Shown: positions 47,907 to 56,962 of the stretch, piece after piece | Layout: every line of letters starts with the position of its first letter | How positions within the stretch are numbered: the first letter of the stretch is position 1 | Assembly: GCA_965214995.1 (NCBI GenBank) | Contig: CBDCCT010000002.1 | Location: forward strand, 5,580,001-5,644,000 | DNA from: CBDCCT01 sp965214995 | Lineage (GTDB): Bacteria > Deinococcota > Deinococci > Deinococcales > Trueperaceae | Direction of reading: 5' to 3' | DNA: 64,000 nt | Position numbers and translations under genes: made by a program | The notes under the pieces: generated by a model | Databases searched by the model: none | What the model was told of the DNA's origin: nothing | What the model saw: only the letters and a program-made list of their open reading frames with translations

Positions 47907-49223
47907 GTGAAAAAGATTTTACTGGCGGGCTTATTGGCCTTTTTGATGACTGGCGTGGGTTTTGCTCAAGACGAGGTGGGCGGAACGCTCTCCATCGTGG
48001 GTTTCGGCCTGGGCGACGAGATAGCCTCGGTGCGCGTGGACCAATTCAGGGAGCAGTATCCCGAGGTCGAGTTGAACTTGTCCGAGGGCAGCCTGGACCG
48101 GCAACAGCTTCTTACCGCGGTCGTCAGCGGCAACCCGCCCGACCTTATTTACACCAACCGCGACGACTTAAGCACCTACGCCACGCGCGGCGCCATCGTG
48201 CCCCTGGACGAATGCACCGAAGCGCAAGGCATCGACCTGCGCCAGTACCGGGAAACGGCCCTGGCGCAGGTGACGGTCAACGACCAGGTCTACGGCATCC
48301 CGGAATTCTTTAACACCATCGTTTTGGTCCTTAACGTTGGCGCGCTTGACGAGGTGGGCCTCAGTGTTGAAGAGGTCAGCACGAGCGACTGGGAGAGCCT
48401 GGCCGAGGTCAACGAGCGGCTGACGGAGGTCGAGAGCGGCACGCTGGAGCGCATCGGCTTCGACCCCAAGATACCCGAGTTCTTTCCCCTGTGGGTGAGG
48501 GCGAACGGCGGGAGGCTCCTCTCTGATGATGGCCGCACGGCGACGATAGATTCTCCCGAGGCGGTCGAGGCGCTCGAGTTCACCGCGCGCCTGCACGAGG
48601 CCGCGGGCGGTCGCCAGGATTTCTCGGCCTTCCGGGACACCTGGGACTTCTTCGGCTCGCAAAATCAGCTCGTGACGGATCAGCTCGGCGCGTTTCCGGT
48701 GGAGCAGTGGTACGTCAACGTTCTCGCGGACGTTTCCCCGGACGTCAACATCGCCGTGAAGCCCTTTACCGACCGGCAGGGCGACCCCATCACCTTCGCT
48801 ACTGGCAACACCTGGGCCATCCCCAGGGGCGCGGAAAACCCAGAGGCGGCGTGCGCGTTTATGAGGGTGATGACCGAGCCCGCGTCCTGGGCGGCGGCGG
48901 CGAGAGTGCGGGCCGACCAGCGCGCCGCCGACGGGCAGACCTTTACGGGCGTCTACACGGCCAGCAGGCCCGCCGACGAACAAATTTTCGGCGAGATCTA
49001 CCAGCCCAGCGGCAACGCGGCCTTCGACGAGGCGGTGGACGTTATCCTGAGAACTCAGGACAGCGCCTTTTCCATCCCCGCCAACCCCGCGGGCGCGGAA
49101 TTTAGGCAGGCCTGGCAGGACGCGGTCAACCGGGTGCTGAACGGCGAGCAGAGCGCGCAGGAAGCGCTCGAGCAGGCCCAGCGCGAGGCCCAGGCGGCGC
49201 TCGACGAAGCGTGGAACCAGTAA
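47907..49223 (+). CDS. Sugar ABC-transporter substrate-binding protein (family 1)
   Basis: A 438-residue exported protein. The signal peptide is KKILLAGLLAFLMTGVGF, cut near AQ. The mature protein has FREQYPEVELNLSEGSLDRQ, VVSGNPPDLIYTNRD, the hinge segment YGIPEFFNTIVLVLNV, and GNTWAIPRGAENPEAACAFM, all typical of CUT1 sugar-binding proteins. The C-terminus is a charged helix (QAQREAQAALDEAWNQ). AAAGGAGG stands 5 nt before the GTG. It is the first gene of the importer operon, with two permeases and no ATPase gene. Confidence 0.9.
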   Translation: MKKILLAGLLAFLMTGVGFAQDEVGGTLSIVGFGLGDEIASVRVDQFREQYPEVELNLSEGSLDRQQLLTAVVSGNPPDLIYTNRDDLSTYATRGAIVPLDECTEAQGIDLRQYRETALAQVTVNDQVYGIPEFFNTIVLVLNVGALDEVGLSVEEVSTSDWESLAEVNERLTEVESGTLERIGFDPKIPEFFPLWVRANGGRLLSDDGRTATIDSPEAVEALEFTARLHEAAGGRQDFSAFRDTWDFFGSQNQLVTDQLGAFPVEQWYVNVLADVSPDVNIAVKPFTDRQGDPITFATGNTWAIPRGAENPEAACAFMRVMTEPASWAAAARVRADQRAADGQTFTGVYTASRPADEQIFGEIYQPSGNAAFDEAVDVILRTQDSAFSIPANPAGAEFRQAWQDAVNRVLNGEQSAQEALEQAQREAQAALDEAWNQ

Positions 49224-50170
49224 AAGCAGCCAGACCCCGGCGCGGCGCGCCGCGCCGGGGTCGGCGCCGAGGCCCGCTGGCCCGCGCCGAGACGCTCGCC
49301 GGGCTGGCCTTTATCTCGCCCTGGCTGGTCGGCTTTCTCATTTTTACCGCCGGGCCGATGCTCGCCAGCCTCTGGCTCTCGTTTACCGAGTACGACGTGC
49401 TTAACGCGCCGGAGTGGATAGGGCTCGAGAACTACCGCGAACTGCTCACGGACCCCCGGCTCAGCTTGAGCCTGTGGAACTCGTTTTTTTACGCGGCGCT
49501 TTACGTCCCGCTGGCGACCGTGGTGGCGCTCGCGCTCGCGCTGCTCCTCAACCAGGTGACGCGCGGGGCGAACTTTTTTAGGACGGTCTTTTATCTGCCC
49601 TCGATGACGCCCGCGGTGGCGGTGGGGGCGCTCTGGTTGTGGCTCTTGAACCCGCGCGTGGGCCTCGTCAACCGGGGGCTGGAGCTTCTGGGCATCCCCG
49701 GCCCCGGCTGGACGACCGACCCCGACTGGATCAAGCCCGGCCTCGTCCTGATGAGCCTGTGGAGCGTCGGCGGCACCGTCATCATCTACTACGCCGCGCT
49801 GCGCAACGTCCCCAAAAACCTTTACGAGGCGGCTCAAATCGAGGGGGCGAGCTTCTGGCAGGGGTTCCGGCACGTTACGCTGCCGCTCATCAGCGGCGCG
49901 GTCTTTTTCACCCTGGTGGTCAACACCATCTATTCGCTGCAAATTTTCGCCGAGGTCTACACGATGTTTTTCGGCAGGATGCAGTCCGGCGCGGGGAGTA
50001 CCGCGGCGCTCTTTTACGTGATCTACCTTTTCCGCCAGGCGTTCGAGTTCTTGCACATGGGCTACGCCTCGGCGATGGCCTGGCTGCTTTTCGTCATCAT
50101 CTTGATCCTGACGCTTATCCAACTGCGCGTCAGCAAACGCTGGGTCTATTACGAGGGGCGGCAAGAATGA
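49211..50170 (+). CDS. Sugar ABC-transporter permease, MalF/UgpA-like
   Basis: A 319-residue membrane protein. After a very basic start (ARPRRGAPRRGRRRG) six helices follow, the first being FISPWLVGFLIFTAGPMLAS. The EAA loop is NLYEAAQIEGASFWQGFRHV. The GTG overlaps the end of the binding-protein gene by 13 bp. The basic start is encoded by a perfect DNA palindrome at 49235-49260, which would fold the mRNA just after the start codon and may lower translation. Confidence 0.9.
   Translation: MEPVKAARPRRGAPRRGRRRGPLARAETLAGLAFISPWLVGFLIFTAGPMLASLWLSFTEYDVLNAPEWIGLENYRELLTDPRLSLSLWNSFFYAALYVPLATVVALALALLLNQVTRGANFFRTVFYLPSMTPAVAVGALWLWLLNPRVGLVNRGLELLGIPGPGWTTDPDWIKPGLVLMSLWSVGGTVIIYYAALRNVPKNLYEAAQIEGASFWQGFRHVTLPLISGAVFFTLVVNTIYSLQIFAEVYTMFFGRMQSGAGSTAALFYVIYLFRQAFEFLHMGYASAMAWLLFVIILILTLIQLRVSKRWVYYEGRQE
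49235..49260 (+). promoter_or_regulatory. 26-bp perfect palindrome at the 5' end of the permease gene
   Basis: CCCCGGCGCGGCG is followed directly by its exact complement. It begins 12 bp after the binding-protein stop and lies inside codons 9-17 of the permease. A hairpin here could protect the upstream mRNA and reduce permease synthesis. Confidence 0.5.
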
Positions 50171-50213
50171 GAAAGAGGTGGGTCATAAAGAAACGGGCCA
50201 TAAGAGGTGAACC

Positions 50214-51095
50214 GTGGCTGTAGCCAAGGGTGCAGCGGCCCCGGCGCGAACGGGCGCGGTCGGGGGGCGCAAGCGCGTCTTCCGCATCGTTTTCGTCGCG
50301 CTGCTGCTCGGCTGCACGGTGCTCTTTACCGCGCCTTTTCTCTGGCTGGTGAGCGCCTCGCTCAAGCTCCGCTCCGAGGTGTTCGGCGCGGCCTGGATTC
50401 CCGACCCCGTCGCCTGGGAGAACTACGCGCGGGTCTGGCAAGCGGCGCCCATCTTGAGCTGGTTGACAAACAGCCTGGTGACCGGGGTGCTGGCGGCCAG
50501 CACGGTGGCGCTAAGCAGTTCGCTCGTCGCCTTTGGCTTTGCCAACTTCCGCTTCCCGGGCCGGGACTTACTCTTCGGCCTCGTGCTGGCGACGATGATG
50601 CTGCCGACCGCGGTCACCATGATCCCGGTGTTTCTCATCTGGGACCGGCTGGGCTTCGTGAACACGCTCGTGCCGCTCTGGGCGGGCAACTTGTTCGGCT
50701 CCGCCTTTTACATCTTCTTGCTGCGCCAGTTTTATCTGACCCTGCCGCGCGACCTGTTCGAGGCAGCGCGCATCGACGGGGCGAGCTTTTTCGGCCTCTG
50801 GTGGCGCGTCGCCATGCCCTTGACCAAAACGGCGCTCATCGTCGTGTTCATTTTCGAATTCAAGGCGAGCTGGACGGACCTCATCAAGCCGCTCATCTAC
50901 CTCTACGACACCGCGCTCTTCACCATGCCGCGCGGCATCAAGGCGGTGCTCGACCAGTTCGGGCAGGGGGGCGAGTCGCAGTGGGAAATCGTCATGGCGG
51001 CGACCGTGATTTTGACCCTGCCGATGATCATTATCTTCTTCATCGGCCAGCGGTACTTTATCGAAGGGATTGCGACAACGGGGACGAAGGGGTAG
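50214..51095 (+). CDS. Sugar ABC-transporter permease, MalG/UgpE-like
   Basis: A 293-residue membrane protein with six helices. It has VFRIVFVALLLGCTVLFTAP at the start, VLATMMLPTAVTMIPVFLIW in the middle and the EAA loop DLFEAARIDGASFFGLWWRV. AAGAGGTG stands before the GTG. With the upstream gene it forms the channel of a CUT1 importer. The ATPase (MsmK/MalK type) is not encoded here, as is common for CUT1 systems that share one ATPase. Confidence 0.9.
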   Translation: MAVAKGAAAPARTGAVGGRKRVFRIVFVALLLGCTVLFTAPFLWLVSASLKLRSEVFGAAWIPDPVAWENYARVWQAAPILSWLTNSLVTGVLAASTVALSSSLVAFGFANFRFPGRDLLFGLVLATMMLPTAVTMIPVFLIWDRLGFVNTLVPLWAGNLFGSAFYIFLLRQFYLTLPRDLFEAARIDGASFFGLWWRVAMPLTKTALIVVFIFEFKASWTDLIKPLIYLYDTALFTMPRGIKAVLDQFGQGGESQWEIVMAATVILTLPMIIIFFIGQRYFIEGIATTGTKG

Positions 51096-51131
51096 GGGCC
51101 TGTTGGCGTTTGAAGCTGTTTGGTGCTGGAT

Positions 51132-51156
51132 GTGAGTGGTGAGTGATTAGTGGTTA
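51132..51156. repeat. AGTGGTT-type short repeat
   Basis: GTGAGTGGTGAGTGATTAG is followed by TGGTTA. The 7-bp phasing (GTGAGTG, GTGAGTG, ATTAGTG, GTTA) matches copies at 27644 and 59231. It lies after the last importer gene, before the mannosidase. Confidence 0.5.
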
Positions 51157-51342
51157 AAAAATTACGGAAGTGTTGACGTTTCGACATCTGTTATAAGGTG
51201 TTTTTCGAACAGCGGATGTCGGTGTGATCTAGCCGTGCAGGGGTGCGGGATAAGCCCTCTCACCTTTTTGTGTGACACTTTTATCACGCTGTACATTACG
51301 TCTTACCTATCCCTCTTACCCATCCCTCGAGGAGAAACCGTC

Positions 51343-53787
51343 TTGAAAACGCTCCACATGATTGGCAACGCGCACATCGACCCGGTGTGGCTGTGGCGCT
51401 GGCAGGAAGGCTTTCACGAAGTGAAAGCTTCGTTTCGCTCGGCCTTGGACCGGATGAACGAGTATGGCGACTTTTTGTTCGTCTCGAGTTCCGCCGTGTT
51501 TTACGAGTGGGTCGAAAGGAGCGACCCGGCGATGTTCGAAGAAATCAGGGCTCGAGTCCAAGAGGGCCGCTGGGAAATCGTCGGCGGCTGGTGGCTCCAG
51601 CCCGACTGCAACCTCCCCGGCGGCGAATCGTTCGTGCGGCAAGCGCTCTACGGTCAGCGCTATTTCAAAGAAAAGTTCGGCGTCACCGCGACGGTGGGCT
51701 ACAACGTCGACTCGTTCGGGCATCACGCGATGCTGCCGCAGCTCCTCAAAAAGAGCGGGCTGGATTCTTACGTCTTCATGCGCCCGGGTCCGCACGAGAA
51801 GGAGTTGCCGGGCCGGCTGTTCTGGTGGGAAGCGGACGACGGCTCGCGCGTTCTCACCTACCGCATCCCCTTTACCTACTGCACCTGGGGGGCGGACTTG
51901 GAAGAACATGTGCGGCGTTGCGCCGAAGAGCGGCTCGAGCCGGTGGACGAACTCATGTGTTTTTACGGCGTCGGCAACCACGGCGGCGGCCCGACAAAGG
52001 AGAACATTGAGAGTATCGAGCGCTTGCAGGGCGAAACCGACCTGCCGCAACTCGTTTTCAGCACGCCCGAACGTTATTTTGCCGCGGTCCGTGAAAAGAA
52101 CTGGACCCTGCCCGTCGTTCACGACGAACTTCAGCACCACGCCAGCGGTTGCTACGCGGCGCATTCGGGTATTAAGCGCTGGAACCGCAAGGCGGAAAAT
52201 TTGCTTCTGAGCGCCGAAAAGTGGTCGGCGGTGGCGGCTGAGGTGGTGGAGCAGCCTTATCCGACCGACTTAAGTCACGCTTGGAAGGGGGTGCTCTTCA
52301 ACCAGTTCCACGACATTCTGGCGGGCACGAGTTTGGAAGCTGCCTATGACGACGCTCGAGACCTCTACGGTGAAGCTATGGCGATTGGCGCACGCGCGCT
52401 CAACTACGCCACGCAGGCGTTCGCTTGGCGTATCGGTATTCCCCAGGAGGAGGGCGTCGTCCCCATCGTGGTCTTTAACCCGCACGGCTGGGTTGCCAAG
52501 GTGCCCGTCGAGGTTGAGATGTGGCGCGTTGAAGAAGGGACCGTGTTGCTCGACGACGAAGACCAGGTTGTGCCGATGCAGAGGGTGCAGGCGGGAGCCA
52601 CCGCCTTTGAACGGCAAGTCCTGACCTTTATCGCCGAGCTGCCCGAGCTGGGCTACCGCACCTACCGTTTGGCACCCCGCGAGGGCGTAGAAACGCCCCA
52701 AACCACCGTCAAGGCCGACAACCTGGTGCTGGAAAACGAACTCTTGCGGCTCGAGCTCGACCCCGAAACGGGCTGTATCGTGAGCCTGCGCGACAAGGAG
52801 CGCGGGGTGGAGGTTTTCGCCGGGCCGGCGGCCAAGGCCGTGGTGATAGAGGACGAGAGCGACACCTGGTCGCACGACGTTTTCAGGTTCGACAAGGTTG
52901 TCGGGACCTTCGCCGCTCGGCGGGTTGAGCTCGTCGAACACGGCCCGGTCAAGTCGGTGATCCGCGTGTGGGGTCACTACGGCGCCTCGAGCCTGACCCA
53001 AGATTTCGCGGTATATCCGGGTTCGCGCCGCGTCGACGTGAAAGCCACGGTCAACTGGCAAGAGAGGCACAAGGCGCTCAAACTCCGCTTCCCCGTCAAT
53101 TTCCCTGTCAATGTCGACGCCGCGCGCGCCACCTTCGACATCCCTTACGGGCACCTCGAGCGCGTCGCCAACGGTGAGGAAGAGCCCGGCCAGACTTGGG
53201 TGGACGTGTCGGGCACCTCGCGCGACGGCGACGCCCACGGCTTTAGCCTTTTGAACGACGGCAAATATTCTTTCGACGTCGCTGGGAACGACATCGGCCT
53301 GACAGTCTTGCGCAGCCCTATCTACGCGCACCACGACCCCACCGTGCCCGAGGCGGAGGGGCGCTACAGTTACATCGACCAGGGGCTCCAGACGTTTCGC
53401 TACAGCCTGCTGCCCCACGCGGGCGGCTGGGCCGAGGCCGAGACCGTCAAGCGGGCGGCCGAGCTGAACGGGGAGCCCGTGGCCCTCGTCGGCACCTGCC
53501 ACGACGGGTTTTTGCCCCAGAGGGCGTCTTTCTTAAAGCTCTGGAGCGACGGCGCGGTAAAAAACAGCGTGGTAGCCACGGTGCTCAAGCGCTCCGAAGG
53601 GGGCGACGCGCTCATCTTGCGGCTCGTCGAGACGAGCAAAAACGACGCCAGAGCAACCGTCGCCCTGCCCTTCCTGGGCTGCCACTTCGGAGCGGACTTC
53701 GGCCCTTGCGAGATCAAAACCTTTTATATTCCCTTAGAGACGGACGACCCCGTGAGCGAGGTGAATCTGCTCGAGTGGGAAATCTGA
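51343..53787 (+). CDS. Glycoside hydrolase family 38 alpha-mannosidase
   Basis: An 814-residue cytoplasmic alpha-mannosidase. The zinc ligands His11 and Asp13 are in IGNAHIDPVWLWRW, the nucleophile Asp123 (also a ligand) is in YNVDSFGHHAMLPQLL, and the distal His is in FNQFHDILAGTS. The central and C-terminal beta domains (about 370-814) follow the normal order. The start is TTG, with GAGGAG 8 nt upstream, giving KTLHMIGNAHIDP as N-terminus. It has no signal peptide, so it acts on imported glycans, very likely those brought in by the ABC importer just upstream. Confidence 0.93.
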   Translation: MKTLHMIGNAHIDPVWLWRWQEGFHEVKASFRSALDRMNEYGDFLFVSSSAVFYEWVERSDPAMFEEIRARVQEGRWEIVGGWWLQPDCNLPGGESFVRQALYGQRYFKEKFGVTATVGYNVDSFGHHAMLPQLLKKSGLDSYVFMRPGPHEKELPGRLFWWEADDGSRVLTYRIPFTYCTWGADLEEHVRRCAEERLEPVDELMCFYGVGNHGGGPTKENIESIERLQGETDLPQLVFSTPERYFAAVREKNWTLPVVHDELQHHASGCYAAHSGIKRWNRKAENLLLSAEKWSAVAAEVVEQPYPTDLSHAWKGVLFNQFHDILAGTSLEAAYDDARDLYGEAMAIGARALNYATQAFAWRIGIPQEEGVVPIVVFNPHGWVAKVPVEVEMWRVEEGTVLLDDEDQVVPMQRVQAGATAFERQVLTFIAELPELGYRTYRLAPREGVETPQTTVKADNLVLENELLRLELDPETGCIVSLRDKERGVEVFAGPAAKAVVIEDESDTWSHDVFRFDKVVGTFAARRVELVEHGPVKSVIRVWGHYGASSLTQDFAVYPGSRRVDVKATVNWQERHKALKLRFPVNFPVNVDAARATFDIPYGHLERVANGEEEPGQTWVDVSGTSRDGDAHGFSLLNDGKYSFDVAGNDIGLTVLRSPIYAHHDPTVPEAEGRYSYIDQGLQTFRYSLLPHAGGWAEAETVKRAAELNGEPVALVGTCHDGFLPQRASFLKLWSDGAVKNSVVATVLKRSEGGDALILRLVETSKNDARATVALPFLGCHFGADFGPCEIKTFYIPLETDDPVSEVNLLEWEI

Positions 53788-53798
53788 AAAAGGGCGGG

Positions 53799-54764
53799 TC
53801 ACATGCCTCGATGCGTAGGGGAGCCGAGCGCCGGTTTCATCACCAGTTCCACCGCCAGTTCTGCCGCCCTCTGCACGGGCGGCGTGGTCACGACCTCGAA
53901 GCGCGTGCCGGGGGGCAGCGCCTCCCGCAGGGCCGCCGTGAGGCGCGGGCTGAGCTGGGTGACGCCGCCCGCAAAGGCGACGGGCAGCTCTTCGCCCAGC
54001 CGCTTTAGGAGCGCCAGCGCGGGCCGCGCGAGCTCCCGCCCCGCGGCTTGCAAAATCTCCACGGCGGCCTCGTCTCCTTCGTCGGCGGCCCTGGCGACGG
54101 CGGGCGCGAGCGCGGCGAGTCTCGCCCGGCCGTTCCCGTAAACGGCCCCCATGATGTCGGGCCAGTGTCGGCTGCCCAGGGCGCCATAGACCGCGTTGGC
54201 GAGAGGACGGTCGGCGGGATGACCCGTTTCGTCGAGCCAGCGCATCACCCTTTTGAGCCCCGCCTGACCGATCCAAAAGCCCGCGCCCGCGTCGTCGATG
54301 AGGTAGCCGTAGCCACCCGCGCGTTCCGGCGTGCCGTCCGCCCGGAGGTGATAGGCGACGCTGCCGGTGCCCGCATAGACGAGCACGCCCTCGCCGGGGC
54401 GGAAGGCGCTTCTATAGGCGATATCCATGTCGTTATCGACCCTCACGCGCGTGGGGGAGAGCTCGAGCCCCCCTGCAAAAACCCTTAAGAGCGTTTCCGC
54501 CGCTTCCGTGCCCCCATGCAGCCCCGTCACCCCCGCGACGACCGCGTGGGGCCGGGCGACGGCGCGAACTTCCCCCAACATCGCCCGCACGCGCGCCAGC
54601 GTCTCCGCCCGTTCCTCGGGGGCAAAAAGGTGCCCGGTCACGGGGCCGGCCCGCCCCTCGCCCAGCACGCGCCCGCTGCCGTGAAGGAGCCGCCAGCGCG
54701 TGCTCGAGGCCCCCGCATCCACCCCGAGCCCTACCCGGTCCTCTAAAGACTCAGCACTCACCAC
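53799..54764 (-). CDS. BadF/BadG-family sugar kinase, probable N-acetylglucosamine kinase
   Basis: A 321-residue ASKHA-fold kinase. The phosphate-1 motif is LGVDAGASSTRWRLL, the acid/base Asp is in VRVDNDMDIAYRSAF, phosphate-2 is VLVYAGTGSVAYHL, and the adenosine motif is VAFAGGVTQLSP. The GGYGYLIDDAGAGFWIG segment is typical of GlcNAc kinases of this family. It should make GlcNAc-6-phosphate in the cytoplasm, the substrate of NagA encoded directly upstream. The GTG start overlaps the nagA end by 14 bp and lies in an AGTGGTG repeat. Confidence 0.85.
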   Translation of the reverse strand: MVSAESLEDRVGLGVDAGASSTRWRLLHGSGRVLGEGRAGPVTGHLFAPEERAETLARVRAMLGEVRAVARPHAVVAGVTGLHGGTEAAETLLRVFAGGLELSPTRVRVDNDMDIAYRSAFRPGEGVLVYAGTGSVAYHLRADGTPERAGGYGYLIDDAGAGFWIGQAGLKRVMRWLDETGHPADRPLANAVYGALGSRHWPDIMGAVYGNGRARLAALAPAVARAADEGDEAAVEILQAAGRELARPALALLKRLGEELPVAFAGGVTQLSPRLTAALREALPPGTRFEVVTTPPVQRAAELAVELVMKPALGSPTHRGM

Positions 54765-55881
54765 TCACCACTTCCCGCCCCCTCACAAACACCCGCCGGA
54801 CTTCCAAGGTATCGTCCAGCACCACCAGGTCGGCGCGCTTGCCGGGCCCCAGCACGCCCCTATCGTCCAGACCCATATAACGCGCGGGCACCTGGGAGAG
54901 CATCCGGCTCGCCTCCTCCAGACTCACGCCCGCCGCGACGGCGTTGCGGAGCGCTTTGTCGAGCGTCAGCACGCTTCCCGCCAGGGTGCCGTCCGGCAGC
55001 CGCGCCGCGCCCCCCTTGACGGTCACGCGCTGACCGCCGAGTTCGGTCTCGCCCTCCGGCCCCCCGGTCGCGCGGATGGCGTCGGTGACGAGGTGGAGGC
55101 GGTTTGGTTTGGCGGCTCGAGCGGCGAGAAGGCTCCCCTTATGGACGTGGTGGGTGTCGTAAATGAGTTCTGCGAAGCTCTCCTGGTCGGCGAGCGCCGC
55201 CCCGACGACCCCCGGCTCTCGCCCGGCAAGCCCGCCCATCGCGTTATAAAGGTGGGTAAAACCGACCGTGCCGCCCGCCTCGCTCACCGCCTCTACCAGG
55301 GCCTGCACCTCCTCGAAACTCGCCACGGTGTGCCCCACGCTCACCCGGACGCCCGCCGCGGCGAACCTTGTAGCCGCCCCCAACGCACCGGGGATCTCAG
55401 GGGCCAACGTCACGAGGCGCACGACGCCGAGTTTAAGCACCGCCTCTACCCGCGCCGGGGTGGGCTCGAGCGCGTGCGGCGGCTGCGCGCCCAGACGCTG
55501 CGGGGAGATAAAAGGACCCTCCAGATGCGCGCCCGGGATGCTGGGCAAGTCCTCGTTACCTTCTCCCACGCATTCTTTAACACCCTGCAACGCCGCCAAC
55601 ACGCCCTCCCACGGGCTCGTGATGGTCGTCGGGTAGAGCGTGGTGACGCCGCGCCGCACGTGAAAACGCGCGAGCGTCTCCACCCCGCGGGGGCCGTCCA
55701 CCGTGTCGCCGCCCCCGCCGCCGTGGACGTGCGTGTCGATAAAGCCGGGGAGGATGAGGGGGCCGTCTTCGGGCATACCCTGTGCGTTGTCGGTACGGAT
55801 ATCTTCGATGTGAGAGCCAAAAACAAGCGCGCCCCGCACAAGCCCGCCGGGCGTGAGGAGGCGGCCGCTGAGACGCAACAT
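54751..55881 (-). CDS. nagA: N-acetylglucosamine-6-phosphate deacetylase
   Basis: A 376-residue amidohydrolase that removes acetate from GlcNAc-6-phosphate. The metal-site residues are His51 and His53 in GFIDTHVHGG, Glu121 in HLEGPFIS, His184 in VGHTVASF, His210 in FTHLYNAMGG and the catalytic Asp267 in LVTDAI. The start at 55881 is 7 nt after TAAGCT and gives the normal N-terminus; the mRNA is probably leaderless. The C-terminal VVSGEC is encoded by a dispersed AGTGGTG repeat. A 34-bp palindrome lies just upstream. Confidence 0.94.
   Translation of the reverse strand: MLRLSGRLLTPGGLVRGALVFGSHIEDIRTDNAQGMPEDGPLILPGFIDTHVHGGGGGDTVDGPRGVETLARFHVRRGVTTLYPTTITSPWEGVLAALQGVKECVGEGNEDLPSIPGAHLEGPFISPQRLGAQPPHALEPTPARVEAVLKLGVVRLVTLAPEIPGALGAATRFAAAGVRVSVGHTVASFEEVQALVEAVSEAGGTVGFTHLYNAMGGLAGREPGVVGAALADQESFAELIYDTHHVHKGSLLAARAAKPNRLHLVTDAIRATGGPEGETELGGQRVTVKGGAARLPDGTLAGSVLTLDKALRNAVAAGVSLEEASRMLSQVPARYMGLDDRGVLGPGKRADLVVLDDTLEVRRVFVRGREVVSGEC
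54755..54773. repeat. AGTGGTG-type short repeat in the nagA/kinase junction
   Basis: On the minus strand AAGTGGTGAGTGGTGAGTG carries the last codons of nagA and the GTG start of the kinase. It is a member of the dispersed AGTGGTT/AGTGGTG set, here used as coding sequence. Confidence 0.45.
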
Positions 55882-55888
55882 GCCTGCC

Positions 55889-55930
55889 AGCTTACCCTTT
55901 CTGTGGCGGGCTCGAGCCCGCCACAGAAAG
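55889..55930 (-). promoter_or_regulatory. nagA promoter with a 34-bp perfect palindrome
   Basis: The -10 box TAAGCT occupies 55894-55889 on the minus strand, 7 nt before the ATG. Immediately upstream (55897-55930) CTTTCTGTGGCGGGCTC is followed by its exact complement, covering the expected -35 region. It could be an operator or a cruciform; it does not look like a terminator, since it lies in the promoter. Confidence 0.55.
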
Positions 55931-56127
55931 CCCAAAATGCCCCACTTCCTCCCTTTTCCCGCCCCTTTCCACCGCCCAAACGTGACGATTAGAACTTTAT
56001 TTGAGATATTTCACTCTTCTCACCTTATCAAGTGTGCGATGCTCTAGGGGATGTTGCCGGAGACGCCAGGAACCGAGTCAGGCCTGAAATCGCATGGGAC
56101 GACGCCAGTCAGTTTGGGGTACTATTC

Positions 56128-56832
56128 ATGATGCAAGAATATCCGAGTTTGGTTTTTCACCTCAAGAACACGCAGCTTTTCGAGGACTTGTCCGAGGGCG
56201 AGCTCGAGGAGCTCTCGCGCATCACGCCCTACAAGCGTTTTCAAGCGGGTGAAATCATCTACCACATGGAAGACCCCGCCGACGCGCTCTACTTTATCCG
56301 CGAGGGCATGGTCAAAATTTCTATGTACTTCCCCAACGGCAAAGAGATGATTCTGGGTCTCCTGGGCCAGTACGACATCTTCGGCGAATTGCTCCTCTTA
56401 GAGAGCGAGCGCCGCCCCAACCAGGCCGAGGCGGTCTTGGACACCACGCTCATCGTCATGCCCGAGAGCGACTTTCAGCGCCTCCTGGCGCAGCAGCCCC
56501 GCATCGCCATGAAGTTCATCCAGGTGATGTCGACGAACCTCTGGAAGGCCGAGTCGCGCTTTGCCGAGGTGGGCGCGTTCGACGCGCCCGGTCGTCTCGC
56601 CAACCTGCTCCTGCGCCTAGCCAAAGACTTCGGCGTGCCCGGCGAGCGCGGCACGGTCATCGACCTGACGCTGACCCAGCAGGACCTAGCCAAGATGATA
56701 GGCGCGACCCGCGAGACGGTCTCGCACTGCTTGGCGCGCCTCCTGGAGTACGGCGCGGTGCGCCGCCGCCGCGCGCCCATCACCGTGAACCCGGACAAGC
56801 TCCAGCAATTTTTGGACGAGGCGAGCGAGTAA
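56128..56832 (+). CDS. CRP/FNR-family transcriptional regulator
   Basis: A 234-residue regulator. The N-terminal cyclic-nucleotide-binding-type beta-roll (about 15-125) has YKRFQAGEIIYHMEDPADAL, GMVKISMYFPNG and YDIFGELLLL. The C-terminal winged helix (about 170-225) reads LTQQDLAKMIGATRETVSHC followed by LARLLEYGAV. There is no N-terminal Cys cluster, so it does not carry an FNR-type iron-sulfur centre. TACTAT ends 2 nt before the first and 5 nt before the second of two tandem ATG codons, so the start may be 56131. A perfect palindrome follows the gene. Confidence 0.9.
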   Translation: MMQEYPSLVFHLKNTQLFEDLSEGELEELSRITPYKRFQAGEIIYHMEDPADALYFIREGMVKISMYFPNGKEMILGLLGQYDIFGELLLLESERRPNQAEAVLDTTLIVMPESDFQRLLAQQPRIAMKFIQVMSTNLWKAESRFAEVGAFDAPGRLANLLLRLAKDFGVPGERGTVIDLTLTQQDLAKMIGATRETVSHCLARLLEYGAVRRRRAPITVNPDKLQQFLDEASE

Positions 56833-56868
56833 GAACAGCTCTAGGAGCAAAAGTTACCTCAGTTCAGA

Positions 56869-56898
56869 AGGGGATGCCGCAAGCTTGCGGCATCCCCT
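56869..56898. terminator. 30-bp perfect palindrome after the CRP/FNR gene
   Basis: AGGGGATGCCGCAAG is followed by its exact complement. The RNA hairpin would be very stable, but no T-tract follows on either strand. It may work as a terminator or be a small palindromic repeat. Confidence 0.5.
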
Positions 56899-56962
56899 CT
56901 ACGTTGCCAATTTGTCTTGTTAAATCGGCTAGCCGCTCCTACTTGAGCCAAGGCTGAAATCG

